Counted from the stretch's first letter, positions 7,952 through 16,993 are shown. The stretch: DNA of 64,000 nt from Corynebacterium minutissimum (GCF_000805675.1 NZ_JSEF01000004.1:62001-126000), one strand, 5' to 3'. A program made the numbers and translations. The notes: generated by a model from the letters alone, not told the origin.

Positions 7952-9247
7952 TTATTGATCCTCATGCTGCCACAACGACGAGATTGGCAGCACGTGCACT
8001 GGAAAGCCGTCCTGTTCTACCGTAACCGCACGTGACCCGTGATAGAGCACCACGCCCGCGCTACAACGCTCTTGGTGCTCCATACCGAATCTCACAACGT
8101 TCTTCCACGAACGGGCATCAACGCTCAAAGCACTTTTAACCTCAACAGGCACTACACGCCCATCTGCTAGCTCGATGACGATATCAATCTCGATAGCGCG
8201 TTTACGGTAGTGAGCAATCTTAAAACGCTCACGGGACCACGTTGCTTGTTTGAGCAACTCACCGCAAACAAATGCCTCAACGAGTGCACCGTAATGTTCA
8301 AAGCCTCCAGCAACACGTGATTTCTCGACGCTAAAGCCGGTAAGGAATGCAGCTAACCCCGTATCAGCGATACTGACCTTTGGCCGCTTGAGCGCCCTGC
8401 TGCTATAGCCCATACCCCACCCAGGCGTGATATCGATGAGATACATCATCTCAGCCAACGTGAGATATTCGCCCAGCGAGCTCTCGGCGATTCCAAGGCT
8501 TCGCGCTACTTTTGACTTCACCAACTCTGCTTGAGGCTGATTGGCTATGACCCGCAATAAGGTCTCAAGATATTGCGAAAAGCGGCTGCCGTTTCCAAGC
8601 TCTCGTGAATCATGCGTGGCAAGGCGCTCAACATAGGAGCCATACCATCGTTCCTGCCTTCGACGGTCGGACCTCTTTAATGGTTCTGGGTAGCCACCTG
8701 CAATGATTGCAGAGCGCAGTTCATCCGAAGAACCTCCATACTCATTCCAGCGCTCTAGTCCTTGGTAGCCGTCAACGGCCCAGGCAACCCAATCTTCCGG
8801 TTGCTCTCGCTCGGCGATTTCCCCTTGGCTGAGGCCATAAACACGGAGGGATTCTGCCCGTCCAGCCAAGGAGTCCGACACTCCGGGCAGGCGAAGCAAA
8901 TCGGAGGAACCTGTGATCGCAAACCGGCCAGGGCGACGATCGCGGTCAATCGACGCTTTTAAGGCCAATGCTAATTCAGGCGCGCGTTGCGCTTCATCAA
9001 TCACCAATGTGCGGGAGCCGGCTTGCTCGACAAATCCCGCTGGATCGTGCCGAGCGTAGTCTAGAGCTAACGCGTCATCGAGCGTAACGAAATGCGCTTC
9101 TTCCTCATTCAGTGCCTGGCAGAGAAGCGTGGATTTTCCAACTTGCCGCGCACCTTGCACCACAAGAAGCGGGGAGTCCTCAAGGATTTCCCGCGCAATC
9201 GAAACCCCATGTCGTGGCACCTCATGTGTAAGCGTCATGTCCCGCAT
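7952..9247 (-). CDS. AAA-type ATPase with DUF4143 domain
   Basis: 431 residues. GARQVGKSTLL (about 33-43) is the Walker A motif and TLVIDEAQRAP (about 85-95) the Walker B/sensor region. The C-terminal half is the DUF4143 region with a PD-(D/E)XK-like core (IDIVIELADG then VPVEVKSA). Such genes are usually solitary, of unknown function, and scattered among bacteria; proposed roles as stress or defence factors are unproven. Two starts are possible: ATG at 9247 or the ATG at 9238. Its upstream region carries three direct repeats at 22-bp spacing, which could be its operator. The gene shows no operon partner. Confidence 0.88.
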   Translation of the reverse strand: MRDMTLTHEVPRHGVSIAREILEDSPLLVVQGARQVGKSTLLCQALNEEEAHFVTLDDALALDYARHDPAGFVEQAGSRTLVIDEAQRAPELALALKASIDRDRRPGRFAITGSSDLLRLPGVSDSLAGRAESLRVYGLSQGEIAEREQPEDWVAWAVDGYQGLERWNEYGGSSDELRSAIIAGGYPEPLKRSDRRRQERWYGSYVERLATHDSRELGNGSRFSQYLETLLRVIANQPQAELVKSKVARSLGIAESSLGEYLTLAEMMYLIDITPGWGMGYSSRALKRPKVSIADTGLAAFLTGFSVEKSRVAGGFEHYGALVEAFVCGELLKQATWSRERFKIAHYRKRAIEIDIVIELADGRVVPVEVKSALSVDARSWKNVVRFGMEHQERCSAGVVLYHGSRAVTVEQDGFPVHVLPISSLWQHEDQ

Positions 9248-9267
9248 TTTAGCAGGTTAAAAGGCTA

Positions 9268-9326
9268 CTCGAAGATTTACCGAAGTTTGCTCGAAGATTT
9301 ACCAGCTCCTGCTCGAAGATTTTGCC
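9268..9326. repeat. Three direct repeats with 22-bp period upstream of the DUF4143 gene
   Basis: CTCGAAGATTTACC begins at 9268 and 9290, and CTCGAAGATTTTGCC at 9312, exactly 22 bp apart. The array lies 21-79 bp upstream of the DUF4143 ATPase start and just before parS site 2. A spacing of two helical turns places the repeats on one face of the DNA, as in an operator array. Confidence 0.85.
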
Positions 9327-9332
9327 AGTCAG

Positions 9333-9348
9333 TGTTTCACGTGAAACT
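9333..9348. other. parS centromere site 2
   Basis: TGTTTCACGTGAAACT, one base from the full 16-bp consensus TGTTTCACGTGAAACA. It lies six bases beyond the end of the ABC ATPase gene, in the gap to the DUF4143 repeats. Confidence 0.93.
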
Positions 9349-9354
9349 CCAGCC

Positions 9355-10143
9355 CTATTGCAGCAGCGTCCTGTCGGAAGTCGCACCTTTAATCTTCGCA
9401 AACTCGGCCATGAGGTCTTCGACCGTTAGCTTGGCCTTCTGCTCCGCATCTGCCGAGTAGATAATCTGACCTTCGTGCATCATGATGAGGCGGTTGCCCA
9501 CCTGGAGCGCCTGGGCCATATTGTGCGTCACCATGAGCGTGGTCAACTTGCCTTGCTCCACAATGCGCTTGGTCAAGTCAGTAACCAGCTCCGCACGTTG
9601 GGGATCAAGGGCGGCCGTGTGTTCGTCGAGAAGCATCACGTCGGGGTGAGTAAACCCTGCCATAAGCAGTGACAGCGCTTGGCGCTGGCCGCCAGACAGG
9701 AGGCCCACCTTGGTCCCTAGGCGCTTCTCCAAACCCAACTCGAGGGTTTCCAACTGCTCGACAAAGATCTTTCGGCGCGAGGCGTTAAGACCCAAACCTA
9801 AGCCGCGCTTCTTGCCGCGCAGGTAGGCAAGCGACAGGTTTTCCTCAATGGTGAGGTTCGGCGCGGTGCCAGCCATAGGATCTTGGAACACGCGGCCAAC
9901 CTTCTGTGCACGTTTGTGCTCCGGCTGCGTCGTGACATTCTTGCCGTGAATAGTAATCCGGCCGGAGTCCGGGATGAGCCGGCCGGAAATGGAATTCAGC
10001 AACGTCGATTTTCCCGCACCGTTAGAACCGATGACGGTGACGAAATCACCGGGGGCGAGTTCCAGGGAGACGTCGCGAAGCGCTCGGCGTTCATTGGCCG
10101 TTCCCGGGAAGAAGGTCTTCGAAATGTTCTCTACATTAAGCAT
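9355..10143 (-). CDS. trpZ: ABC transporter ATP-binding protein, probable tryptophan importer
   Basis: 262 residues from the ATG at 10143; an earlier in-frame ATG at 10167 would add 8 residues inside the permease gene. The chosen start has an AAGGTCAAGG-like box and begins MLNVENISKTF. Walker A GSNGAGKST, ABC signature LSGGQRQAL and Walker B VMLLDEHTAALDP are intact. It overlaps the permease gene by 8 bp and is the third gene of a three-gene minus-strand operon. The whole set resembles the TrpXYZ-type importer described in Firmicutes, and the divergent neighbour is the trp operon. The tryptophan substrate is inferred from sequence type and context. Confidence 0.82.
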   Translation of the reverse strand: MLNVENISKTFFPGTANERRALRDVSLELAPGDFVTVIGSNGAGKSTLLNSISGRLIPDSGRITIHGKNVTTQPEHKRAQKVGRVFQDPMAGTAPNLTIEENLSLAYLRGKKRGLGLGLNASRRKIFVEQLETLELGLEKRLGTKVGLLSGGQRQALSLLMAGFTHPDVMLLDEHTAALDPQRAELVTDLTKRIVEQGKLTTLMVTHNMAQALQVGNRLIMMHEGQIIYSADAEQKAKLTVEDLMAEFAKIKGATSDRTLLQ

Positions 10144-11005
10144 GAGCCTTGACCTTCCTTCCGCCACGCACGCGCGTCAGGCGCGGAACCAACAGAGCAA
10201 CGATCACCAGAAGGGCAGTGATGAGCTTCATGTCATTCGGGTTGAGGCCCACCTGCAGAGCCGCGAAGATGATGAGGCGGTAAATTACGGAGCCGACTGC
10301 CACCGCAACGACTGCCAACCAGAGGCGGGACTGGGGGAGTACCGCCTGGCCCAGAATGACAGAGGCAAGGCCCACCAGGATAAGGCCGATGCCCATCGAG
10401 ATATCCGCGAAGCCCTGGTACTGAGCAATGAGTGCACCGCACAGGCCCACCAGCCCATTGGACAGGGCCAGGGTCAGGATCTTGGTGAAGTCCGTGGACA
10501 CACCAAAGGAGGTGATCATCTGCTGATTGTCACCCGTGGCGCGCAGGGACATGCCCAAATCTGTGGAGAGGAACCACACGATGAGCAAGCACAGCGCCAC
10601 CGCACCCACAGCCAGCAAACCGACGCCAGCCCATGTGCCCATCACAGCATCAAGTGGGGTGAAAACTGAATCCTGGGTGAGCAGTGGCACGTTGGCGCTG
10701 CCCATGATGCGCAGGTTGATTGACCACAGGCCAATCATGGTGAGAATTCCCGCCAAGAGGCCATCGATGCGGCCCTTGGTGTGCAGCAAACCCGTAATGC
10801 ATCCGGCGACGAAACCGGTGCAAAAACCTGCCAGCGATGCCAGGAAAGGGTTAACCCCATTTGTAATGAGCACGCCGGCCGTCGCAGCCCCGGTGGTAAA
10901 GGAGCCGTCAACGGTCAGGTCGGGGAAGTCAAGGACGCGGAACGTCAGGTAGACGCCCACCGCCATGACTGCGTAAATCAGGCCTAGCTCAAGCGCACCG
11001 ATCAC
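10136..11005 (-). CDS. trpY: ABC transporter permease, probable tryptophan importer
   Basis: 289 residues with eight or more hydrophobic segments, of the branched-chain-permease (BPD_transp_2) type. The N-terminal VLDFPDLTVDGSFTTGAA is typical of permeases partnered with ABC_sub_bind-type binding proteins. The start overlaps the stop of the binding-protein gene by 4 bp (ATGA), so translation is coupled. It forms the membrane channel for the binding protein at 11002-11985 and the ATPase at 9355-10143. Confidence 0.85.
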   Translation of the reverse strand: MIGALELGLIYAVMAVGVYLTFRVLDFPDLTVDGSFTTGAATAGVLITNGVNPFLASLAGFCTGFVAGCITGLLHTKGRIDGLLAGILTMIGLWSINLRIMGSANVPLLTQDSVFTPLDAVMGTWAGVGLLAVGAVALCLLIVWFLSTDLGMSLRATGDNQQMITSFGVSTDFTKILTLALSNGLVGLCGALIAQYQGFADISMGIGLILVGLASVILGQAVLPQSRLWLAVVAVAVGSVIYRLIIFAALQVGLNPNDMKLITALLVIVALLVPRLTRVRGGRKVKAHA

Positions 11006-11985
11006 AGCTTCTCAGCCTTTTCCAGAATCTCCTTCGGCACCTCGATACCCTGTGCCTTGACTGCTTCCTCGTTGATGACGTAGGTGTACTCGGAGGCAGT
11101 TTCCACCGGGGTCTCAGCCGGGTCGGCACCGTCCTGGAGGATGCGCAAAGCCATCTCGCCGGTCTGGCGGCCCAGCTCCTTGTAGTCGATGCCGATGGTG
11201 GCAGCGGCACCACCTTCAACAGCGCCAGAGTCTGCAGCGATGACTGGGATGGTCTTGTCGTTGGCCACCTTAATGAGAGAAGAAATACCGGAAACCACCA
11301 TGTTGTCCGTCGGGATGTAGATAGCATCCACGTCACCCAGCGCCTCCACTGCCTGCGGAATCTCGGTCACCGAGGTAACAGTCTGAGACTTCACCTCGAT
11401 TCCCTTGGGCTTGGCAGCCTCGGTGAGCTGCTCCACCTGGACCTTTGAGTTGACCTCGGCTGAGGAGTACACCACACCAACGCTCTTGGCATCCGGGACG
11501 AGCTGGGTGATGAGCTCGACCTGCTCTTCAATCGGTGCAGCGTCGGAGGTACCAGTGACATTCTTTCCAGGCTTATCTACCGACTCCACAAGTTCTGCCT
11601 CGACGGGGTCCGTGACCGCGGTGAAGAGCAGCGGCTTGTCCTTAATGGACTTGCTCATCGCCTGGCCCGCTGGGGTAGCGATGGCTAGGTAGAGATCGTG
11701 TTGCGCACTAGCCATTTGCTGCGAGATAGACACAGCGGTGGCTTGCTCACCATTGGCGTTCTGGATGTCGAATTCCACGTCCACGCCAGCGTCCTCGAAG
11801 GCCGCCTGAAAACCTTCTGCCGCAGCATCCAGGGAGGGGTGCTGGACCAGCTGGTTGATACCGATGGAGTAGGAATCCCCACCTCCCGAATCGCCGCCGG
11901 TGCTTTCCGACGATGACGAGCAGCCCACCAGGGCGGCAGTGCTCAGGGCGATAGCTGAGAGAGCAGCGGCAGTTTTAGAGAACAT
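11002..11985 (-). CDS. trpX: ABC transporter substrate-binding lipoprotein, probable tryptophan importer
   Basis: 327 residues. MFSKTAAALSAIALSTAALV then GC gives a lipoprotein signal with the modified cysteine at C22, followed by a Ser/Gly-rich linker. The mature part (QLVQHPSLDAAAEGF, LYLAIATPAGQAM, FTAVTDPVEAELV, DAIYIPTDNMVVSG) matches the ABC_sub_bind family that includes TrpX. It is the first gene of the importer operon and diverges from trpL/trpEGDCFBA with about 280 bp between. That arrangement supports tryptophan or a precursor as ligand. No T-box or Trp-codon leader is seen on its own strand. Confidence 0.83.
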   Translation of the reverse strand: MFSKTAAALSAIALSTAALVGCSSSSESTGGDSGGGDSYSIGINQLVQHPSLDAAAEGFQAAFEDAGVDVEFDIQNANGEQATAVSISQQMASAQHDLYLAIATPAGQAMSKSIKDKPLLFTAVTDPVEAELVESVDKPGKNVTGTSDAAPIEEQVELITQLVPDAKSVGVVYSSAEVNSKVQVEQLTEAAKPKGIEVKSQTVTSVTEIPQAVEALGDVDAIYIPTDNMVVSGISSLIKVANDKTIPVIAADSGAVEGGAAATIGIDYKELGRQTGEMALRILQDGADPAETPVETASEYTYVINEEAVKAQGIEVPKEILEKAEKL

Positions 11986-12265
11986 ATCGGTCCTTTTCTA
12001 CTCAAGTGTGACAGTAGTGACCGTTATTAAATCCTTTTTCTACCTTTCTAACCAGCGGTTTTATGAACATTTTTCTCAGGCGGGGGTATTCTTAGACCTC
12101 CAAAAGCTATAGCACTACAGTTTTAGAGTCCTACATCACAGCCACTAGCTGCGTGTTTCATACATCACTGTCCATCCGCGTGGCGTCCATTTCCGTGAGA
12201 GGACGGGGGTACCCCGATTTTCGTTTACCTGTACGGCGGAAGGTATTGGTGTTAAAGTCGGTGCT

Positions 12266-12304
12266 GTGAAGAACACATCTAACCTTTGGTGGTGGCGCGC
12301 GTAA
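12266..12304 (+). CDS. trpL: trp operon leader peptide
   Basis: A 12-codon frame starting with GTG reads MKNTSNLWWWRA and stops with TAA. Three consecutive TGG codons at 12287-12295 are the sensor of tryptophanyl-tRNA charging. The frame is too short for ordinary gene finders. A ribosome stalled at the Trp codons would free the following antiterminator. It lies 116 bp before trpE. Confidence 0.9.
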   Translation: MKNTSNLWWWRA

Positions 12305-12357
12305 CCCGCGGGCCTCGTTGTTCTCCCATCTTTTAAGGCCCGCAGCTGCGGGCTTTT
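12305..12357 (+). promoter_or_regulatory. trp attenuator: competing antiterminator and terminator
   Basis: The terminator is GCCCGCAGCTGCGGGC at 12338-12353 followed by TTTT. GCGGGCC at 12308-12314, immediately after the leader stop, can instead pair with GGCCCGC at 12337-12343, which contains the terminator's 5' arm. This is the classical transcription attenuation layout: stalling at the Trp codons favours the antiterminator and reads on into trpE. Confidence 0.87.
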
Positions 12358-12419
12358 CGGCGTTTTTCTCTCCACACAGCTCGCGGCAGCACACAAAGCG
12401 TTAACGAAAGACACACATT

Positions 12420-13934
12420 ATGCCGTTGAAACATAAGCCGCACAGTGCACAGCGCACATTGGCCTACACCCCTGATGCCGCTGCGCTCTTTGATGCCCTC
12501 GCCACGCCACAGGATTCCCTGCTTTTGGAATCCGCGGACATTGAAACCAAGAAGAACCTCACCTGCATCGCCATCACCAAGGCAGCTCTGAAGGTAGTGT
12601 GCCGCGGCCAGGAGATCACCGCCACCGCGCTCACGCCCTCCGGACGCATTCTTATCGACGACCTCCGCGAGGACTTCCACTCGCGCATCACCAAGGACGC
12701 CGACGACAGCATCACCTTCCGCTTCGAGCTCTCCACCGAACACGATGAGCGCGCCCGTTTGCGTGCCACGTCAACTGCGGACGTGCTGCGTACGCTGCAA
12801 TTTAGCCGCCTCTACTCAGGGGAGATGCTGCCTTTCCTGGGCGGCGGTTTCGCCTTCGATTATGTCGACACCTTCGAGGAGCTCCCACCGGTCCCGGATG
12901 GCCCGAATGAGTATCCGGATTATGAGTTTCTCGTCGCCGAGCACGTCCTTACCGTGGACCACCTGACGCAGACGGCGAAGATTGAGGGGTGGGGCGTCGA
13001 TAAGCACGTGCTCGAAGAAGAACTCGACCGCGCTGCACGTACCGCACCCCTCACCCCAGCCTCACCCGCACCGCTGGGCACCGTCACCGCGCGCGCCAAC
13101 ATCGATGACGCTGCTTTCCGACGCCACGTGGAGCACCTCCAAGGCAACGTCCATGCTGGCGACATTTACCAAGTCGTGCCCTCTCGCGCATTCAGTATTG
13201 CCTGTCCCGACGCTTTCGCTGCCTACCGCACGCTTCGTGAGACGAACCCTTCGCCGTACATGTTCTACGTGCGCGGCGCAGAACACGAGCTTTTCGGCGC
13301 CTCTCCGGAATCCAACCTCAAGTACACGGCCGACGACCGGCAGGTGCAGCTCTATCCCGTCGCCGGTACCCGGCCGCGCGGAGCCACGCATGAGCTAGAC
13401 ATCCGCAACGAGCTGGAGATGCGCACGGACTCGAAAGAGGTAGCTGAGCACATCATGCTCGTTGACCTCGCGCGCAACGACCTCGCCCGCGTCGCAGTTC
13501 CCGGCACCAGGCACGTCGCTGACCTGCTCCAAGTCGACCGCTACTCGCGCGTCATGCACCTGGTCTCCCGCGTCGCCGCCACCCTACACGAGGATTTTGA
13601 CGCTCTCGATGCCTACCGCGCCTGCATGAACATGGGAACTCTTACGGGCGCACCGAAGCTGCGCGCAATGGAACTTATCCGCGAGACTGAAGGGACTCGC
13701 CGCGGTTCCTTCGGCGGCGCCATCGGCTACCTGCGCGGTGATGGCTCGATGGACAACTGCATCGTCATCCGCTCCGCCTACGTCAAAGATGGCACGGCCG
13801 TCGTCCAGGCGGGCGCCGGTGTCGTCCGCGATTCCGTCCCCCAGTCCGAGGCCGATGAGACGGTCCATAAGGCCTACGCGGTCCTCAGCGCCATCGCCCA
13901 GGCACACAACGCATCTCTGGAGGTCATCCGATGA
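12420..13934 (+). CDS. trpE: Anthranilate synthase component I
   Basis: 504 residues, normal length. It aminates and aromatises chorismate to anthranilate with TrpG. LLES at 35-38 is the tryptophan feedback site; S38 matches the residue known from C. glutamicum, so feedback inhibition should be intact. NPSPYMFY and the chorismate-binding C-terminal part (GTLTGAPKLRAMELI, FGGAIGYL) are present. The ATG at 12420 lies just behind the attenuator and has only a weak ribosome site. The stop overlaps the trpG start by 4 bp (ATGA), suggesting 1:1 coupled translation of the two subunits. Confidence 0.97.
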   Translation: MPLKHKPHSAQRTLAYTPDAAALFDALATPQDSLLLESADIETKKNLTCIAITKAALKVVCRGQEITATALTPSGRILIDDLREDFHSRITKDADDSITFRFELSTEHDERARLRATSTADVLRTLQFSRLYSGEMLPFLGGGFAFDYVDTFEELPPVPDGPNEYPDYEFLVAEHVLTVDHLTQTAKIEGWGVDKHVLEEELDRAARTAPLTPASPAPLGTVTARANIDDAAFRRHVEHLQGNVHAGDIYQVVPSRAFSIACPDAFAAYRTLRETNPSPYMFYVRGAEHELFGASPESNLKYTADDRQVQLYPVAGTRPRGATHELDIRNELEMRTDSKEVAEHIMLVDLARNDLARVAVPGTRHVADLLQVDRYSRVMHLVSRVAATLHEDFDALDAYRACMNMGTLTGAPKLRAMELIRETEGTRRGSFGGAIGYLRGDGSMDNCIVIRSAYVKDGTAVVQAGAGVVRDSVPQSEADETVHKAYAVLSAIAQAHNASLEVIR

Positions 13935-14578
13935 ACCCGCACGTCGTCCTCATCGACAACCACGATTCTTTCGTCTACAACCTCGTCGATGCACTCGCCG
14001 GATATGACACCACCGTCTTCCGTAACTCGGTCCCGGTGGAGGAGGTCCTCGCCGCTCAACCCGACATCATCATCCTTTCGCCGGGCCCCGGACACCCACG
14101 AGACGCTGGAACAATGATGCAGCTTATCGAGACCTCCCTCGGCCGCATCCCCATCCTCGGCATCTGCTTGGGGTTCCAAGCCTTGCTCGATCACTTCGGC
14201 GGTACCGTCCAGCCGTGCGGCCCCGTCCACGGCTCTTCCATACCCATGACCTTGACCGATGCTGGTGCGCGCCACCCGGTCTTTCAAGACCTGGCCACCG
14301 ATAATGAGCCGGATAACCCCAACTACGTGGGCCGCCTCGTCCCCGTGGCGCGCTATCACTCCTTGGGCTGCGCGAACATCCCTGCCCAGATGCGCAACCT
14401 GGCCGAGACCGACACGGACATCGGTCCGGTCACCATGGCGGCTGAGACTCTCGACGGCAGCGCCATCGGCCTTCAGTTTCACCCCGAGTCCCTACTCACC
14501 CCAACCGGCCCGCTGATGATTGAACGCTGTATCGAACAACTTTCTTCCCGCCCCACAATGGAGGAGGTCAACAAATGA
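13931..14578 (+). CDS. trpG: Anthranilate synthase component II (glutamine amidotransferase)
   Basis: 215 residues of class I amidotransferase. It supplies ammonia from glutamine to TrpE. Visible motifs are DNHDSFVYNL at the N-terminus, ILSPGPGHP, the nucleophile cysteine in GICLGFQAL, and the catalytic His/Glu pair in LQFHPESLLTP. It is a stand-alone subunit, not fused to TrpD. It overlaps trpE by 4 bp and trpD by 4 bp. Confidence 0.97.
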   Translation: MNPHVVLIDNHDSFVYNLVDALAGYDTTVFRNSVPVEEVLAAQPDIIILSPGPGHPRDAGTMMQLIETSLGRIPILGICLGFQALLDHFGGTVQPCGPVHGSSIPMTLTDAGARHPVFQDLATDNEPDNPNYVGRLVPVARYHSLGCANIPAQMRNLAETDTDIGPVTMAAETLDGSAIGLQFHPESLLTPTGPLMIERCIEQLSSRPTMEEVNK

Positions 14579-15612
14579 CTGACAATACGTCCCTGAATAC
14601 TCTGAAAGCCTTTCTTGACATCACCGAGCCCACCCTCGATCAGGCCATTGAGGTTTTCACCCCGCTGACGGTGGGGGAGTATGACGATATCCATATCGCT
14701 GCTCTGCTCACCCACATCCGTACCCGTGGCGAAACCTTCGCCGACGTCGCTGGCGCCGCCCGCGCTTTCCTCCATGCTGGGCGTCCCTTCCCAGTCACGG
14801 GAGAAGGCCTCATGGATACTGCGGGCACTGGCGGCGATGGTGCCAATACCATCAACGTCACCACCGGCGCCTCCCTCGTAGCTTCCGCCGGGGGAGTGAA
14901 GATGGTAAAGCACGGTAACCGCTCCGTCTCCTCTAAGTCCGGCTCCGCCGACGTCCTCGAAGCACTGGGCATTCCCCTCGACCTCGACCCAGACCGCGCC
15001 GTCCGCCAGCTGGAAGCCTCGAACTTTACGTTCCTCTTCGCCCCTGCTTACAATCCGGCCGTTGCCCACGTGCAACCAGTGCGCAAGGGCTTGGGTATTT
15101 CCACCATCTTCAATACCCTCGGACCACTGCTGAGCCCCGGGCGGCCTGAATTCCAGATCATGGGCATTGCCAACCCCGCCCAAGGCCAGCTCATCGCGGA
15201 AGTGTTTAAGGAGCTCGGCCGCAGCCGCGCACTCGTAGTCCACGGTGCTGGCACCGATGAAATCGCCGTACACGGAACCACCCAGGTGTGGGAGCTTCGC
15301 GACGGTACCATCAGCCACTACGAGCTAACGCCGGAAGACCTCGGCATTTCCCGCCACGAACTCTCCGATCTCGCGGGCGGCAATGGAGAGGAGAATGCCC
15401 AAGCCCTCCGCGATATCTTCGCCGGCACCGGAAAACCTGCCCATCACGACGCCATCGCTGCTGCCGCGGGTGCCATGTTCTACCTCAATGGCACCACTGA
15501 TTCGATTGCCGCAGGTGTCTCCCACGCCAGCCAGCTCATCAAGGACGGCACCGTTGCCGCATGGCTGAAGAAGCACGAGGAGGCGAATTATGGCTCTGCC
15601 GACCGTGCTTGA
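14575..15612 (+). CDS. trpD: Anthranilate phosphoribosyltransferase
   Basis: 345 residues. It transfers phosphoribose from PRPP to anthranilate. DTAGTGGDGANTINVTT is the glycine-rich PRPP site, KHGNRSVSSKSGSADVLEALG the conserved following segment, and GPLLSPGRPEFQIMGI the C-terminal family motif. The start overlaps trpG by 4 bp. The stop lies 23 bp inside trpC. Confidence 0.97.
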   Translation: MTDNTSLNTLKAFLDITEPTLDQAIEVFTPLTVGEYDDIHIAALLTHIRTRGETFADVAGAARAFLHAGRPFPVTGEGLMDTAGTGGDGANTINVTTGASLVASAGGVKMVKHGNRSVSSKSGSADVLEALGIPLDLDPDRAVRQLEASNFTFLFAPAYNPAVAHVQPVRKGLGISTIFNTLGPLLSPGRPEFQIMGIANPAQGQLIAEVFKELGRSRALVVHGAGTDEIAVHGTTQVWELRDGTISHYELTPEDLGISRHELSDLAGGNGEENAQALRDIFAGTGKPAHHDAIAAAAGAMFYLNGTTDSIAAGVSHASQLIKDGTVAAWLKKHEEANYGSADRA

Positions 15613-16972
15613 GGGGATCGTCGCCAAGCGCCGCACCCATCTCCCCGCGATCCGTGAGCGCCTTGCCCACGTGGACCTCGACGCCCTCCCGCGTTCCGAG
15701 CGCTCCTTCTATGATGCTCTCAACGGCACTAACCGCTTCATCATGGAATGCAAGTCCGCTTCGCCCTCGCTGGGCCTTATCCGCGAACACTACGAACCGG
15801 GCGCCATTGCGCGGGTCTACTCACGCTATGCTTCCGCAATCTCCGTGCTCTGCGAGCCCGAGCGTTTCGGCGGCGACTACGACCACCTGCAGACCGTGGC
15901 ACTTTCGACGCACCTGCCGGTGCTGTGTAAGGACTTCATCATCGACCCCATCCAGGTCTATGCCGCGCGTTATTTCGGCGCGGATGCGATCCTTCTCATG
16001 ATGTCTATCGTCGATGACGAGACCTACGGCGAGCTTAAGCAGCTTGCCGACGCCCTCGGACTCGACGTCCTCACCGAGGCCATCACCGAGGAGGAAGTAG
16101 CCCGCGCGGTAGCCTTCGGCGTGGACGTCATCGGCATCAACAATCGTAACCTGCACGATCTCACGATCGACTTAAACCGCACCGCGCAGCTTGCACCCTT
16201 GGTTCCGGAAGGCAAGGTCGTTGTTTCCGAGTCTGGCATTCGCAACAACCACACCGTTCGCCAGCACGGCGCTCACGCCAATGCTTTCCTTGTCGGTTCG
16301 CAGCTCACCGGAACACCCGACATCGACCGTGCCGCCCGCGAACTCGTCTTTGGCAGCAACAAAGTTTGTGGCCTCACCTCATGGTCCGCAGCGCAAGCCG
16401 CACGGGCTGCCGGCGCAGTGTACGGCGGACTCATCTTCGAGGAGGCATCTCCACGCAATGTTTCACGTGAAACCGCGCTCGACATCATCGCTCACGAACC
16501 CGACCTCACCTACGTTGCAGTCTCTCGCCGCACCACCGGTTGGGAGGAGCTCGCCCTCGACGGCATCGACTGCCTTCAAATCCACGCGCCGTACCAAGGA
16601 AGCACAGAAGCTGAGCTGAATCTCATCAACGCCGTCCGCACAGTAGCGGGGGAGAGGCAGGTCTGGCGCGCCATCGATATGACCGCCCCGCATGGATCCG
16701 ATCTCGCCGCCGCGCTTGCTGACGCCACCGATCTCCTCATCCTCGATTCCGGCCCCGGCGGCACGGGCACCTCCTTCGACTGGACGATCATCCCTGACTC
16801 CATCAAGGAGAAATCGCTTCTCGCTGGCGGACTCAACCAGTCCAATCTCGCAGAGGCACTCCGCGTCGGTACCGTCGGCCTCGACCTCAATTCGGGGCTC
16901 GAGATCAACGGCCGCAAGGATGCCGGAATCATTGCCCAGACCTTCAACTTTATTCGTCACTTTACGTATTAA
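15590..16972 (+). CDS. trpCF: Bifunctional indole-3-glycerol-phosphate synthase / phosphoribosylanthranilate isomerase
   Basis: 460 residues with two TIM barrels. Residues about 1-255 are TrpC (FIMECKSASPSLG, VLCKDFIIDPIQ, GINNRNLHDL, VVSESGI). Residues about 260-460 are TrpF (KVCGLTS, GLIFEEASPR, LDSGPGGTGTSFDW, LAGGLNQSN). It catalyses two steps of Trp synthesis from phosphoribosylanthranilate to indole glycerol phosphate. GAGGAG sits upstream of the ATG within the trpD end, so the 23-bp overlap is real. A parS site is embedded in the TrpF half and reads NVSRET in frame. Confidence 0.97.
   Translation: MALPTVLEGIVAKRRTHLPAIRERLAHVDLDALPRSERSFYDALNGTNRFIMECKSASPSLGLIREHYEPGAIARVYSRYASAISVLCEPERFGGDYDHLQTVALSTHLPVLCKDFIIDPIQVYAARYFGADAILLMMSIVDDETYGELKQLADALGLDVLTEAITEEEVARAVAFGVDVIGINNRNLHDLTIDLNRTAQLAPLVPEGKVVVSESGIRNNHTVRQHGAHANAFLVGSQLTGTPDIDRAARELVFGSNKVCGLTSWSAAQAARAAGAVYGGLIFEEASPRNVSRETALDIIAHEPDLTYVAVSRRTTGWEELALDGIDCLQIHAPYQGSTEAELNLINAVRTVAGERQVWRAIDMTAPHGSDLAAALADATDLLILDSGPGGTGTSFDWTIIPDSIKEKSLLAGGLNQSNLAEALRVGTVGLDLNSGLEINGRKDAGIIAQTFNFIRHFTY
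16459..16474. other. parS centromere site 3, inside trpCF
   Basis: TGTTTCACGTGAAACC, one base off the 16-bp consensus, lies within the coding sequence of the TrpF domain. All other copies in the window are intergenic. Confidence 0.92.
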
Positions 16973-16993
16973 TCCCCGACCCAAAGGACCGCC

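Noticed and set aside
11986..12265. T-box or Trp-codon leader for the ABC importer operon
   Set aside because: No specifier loop, T-box sequence or TGG-rich short frame is visible on the minus strand.
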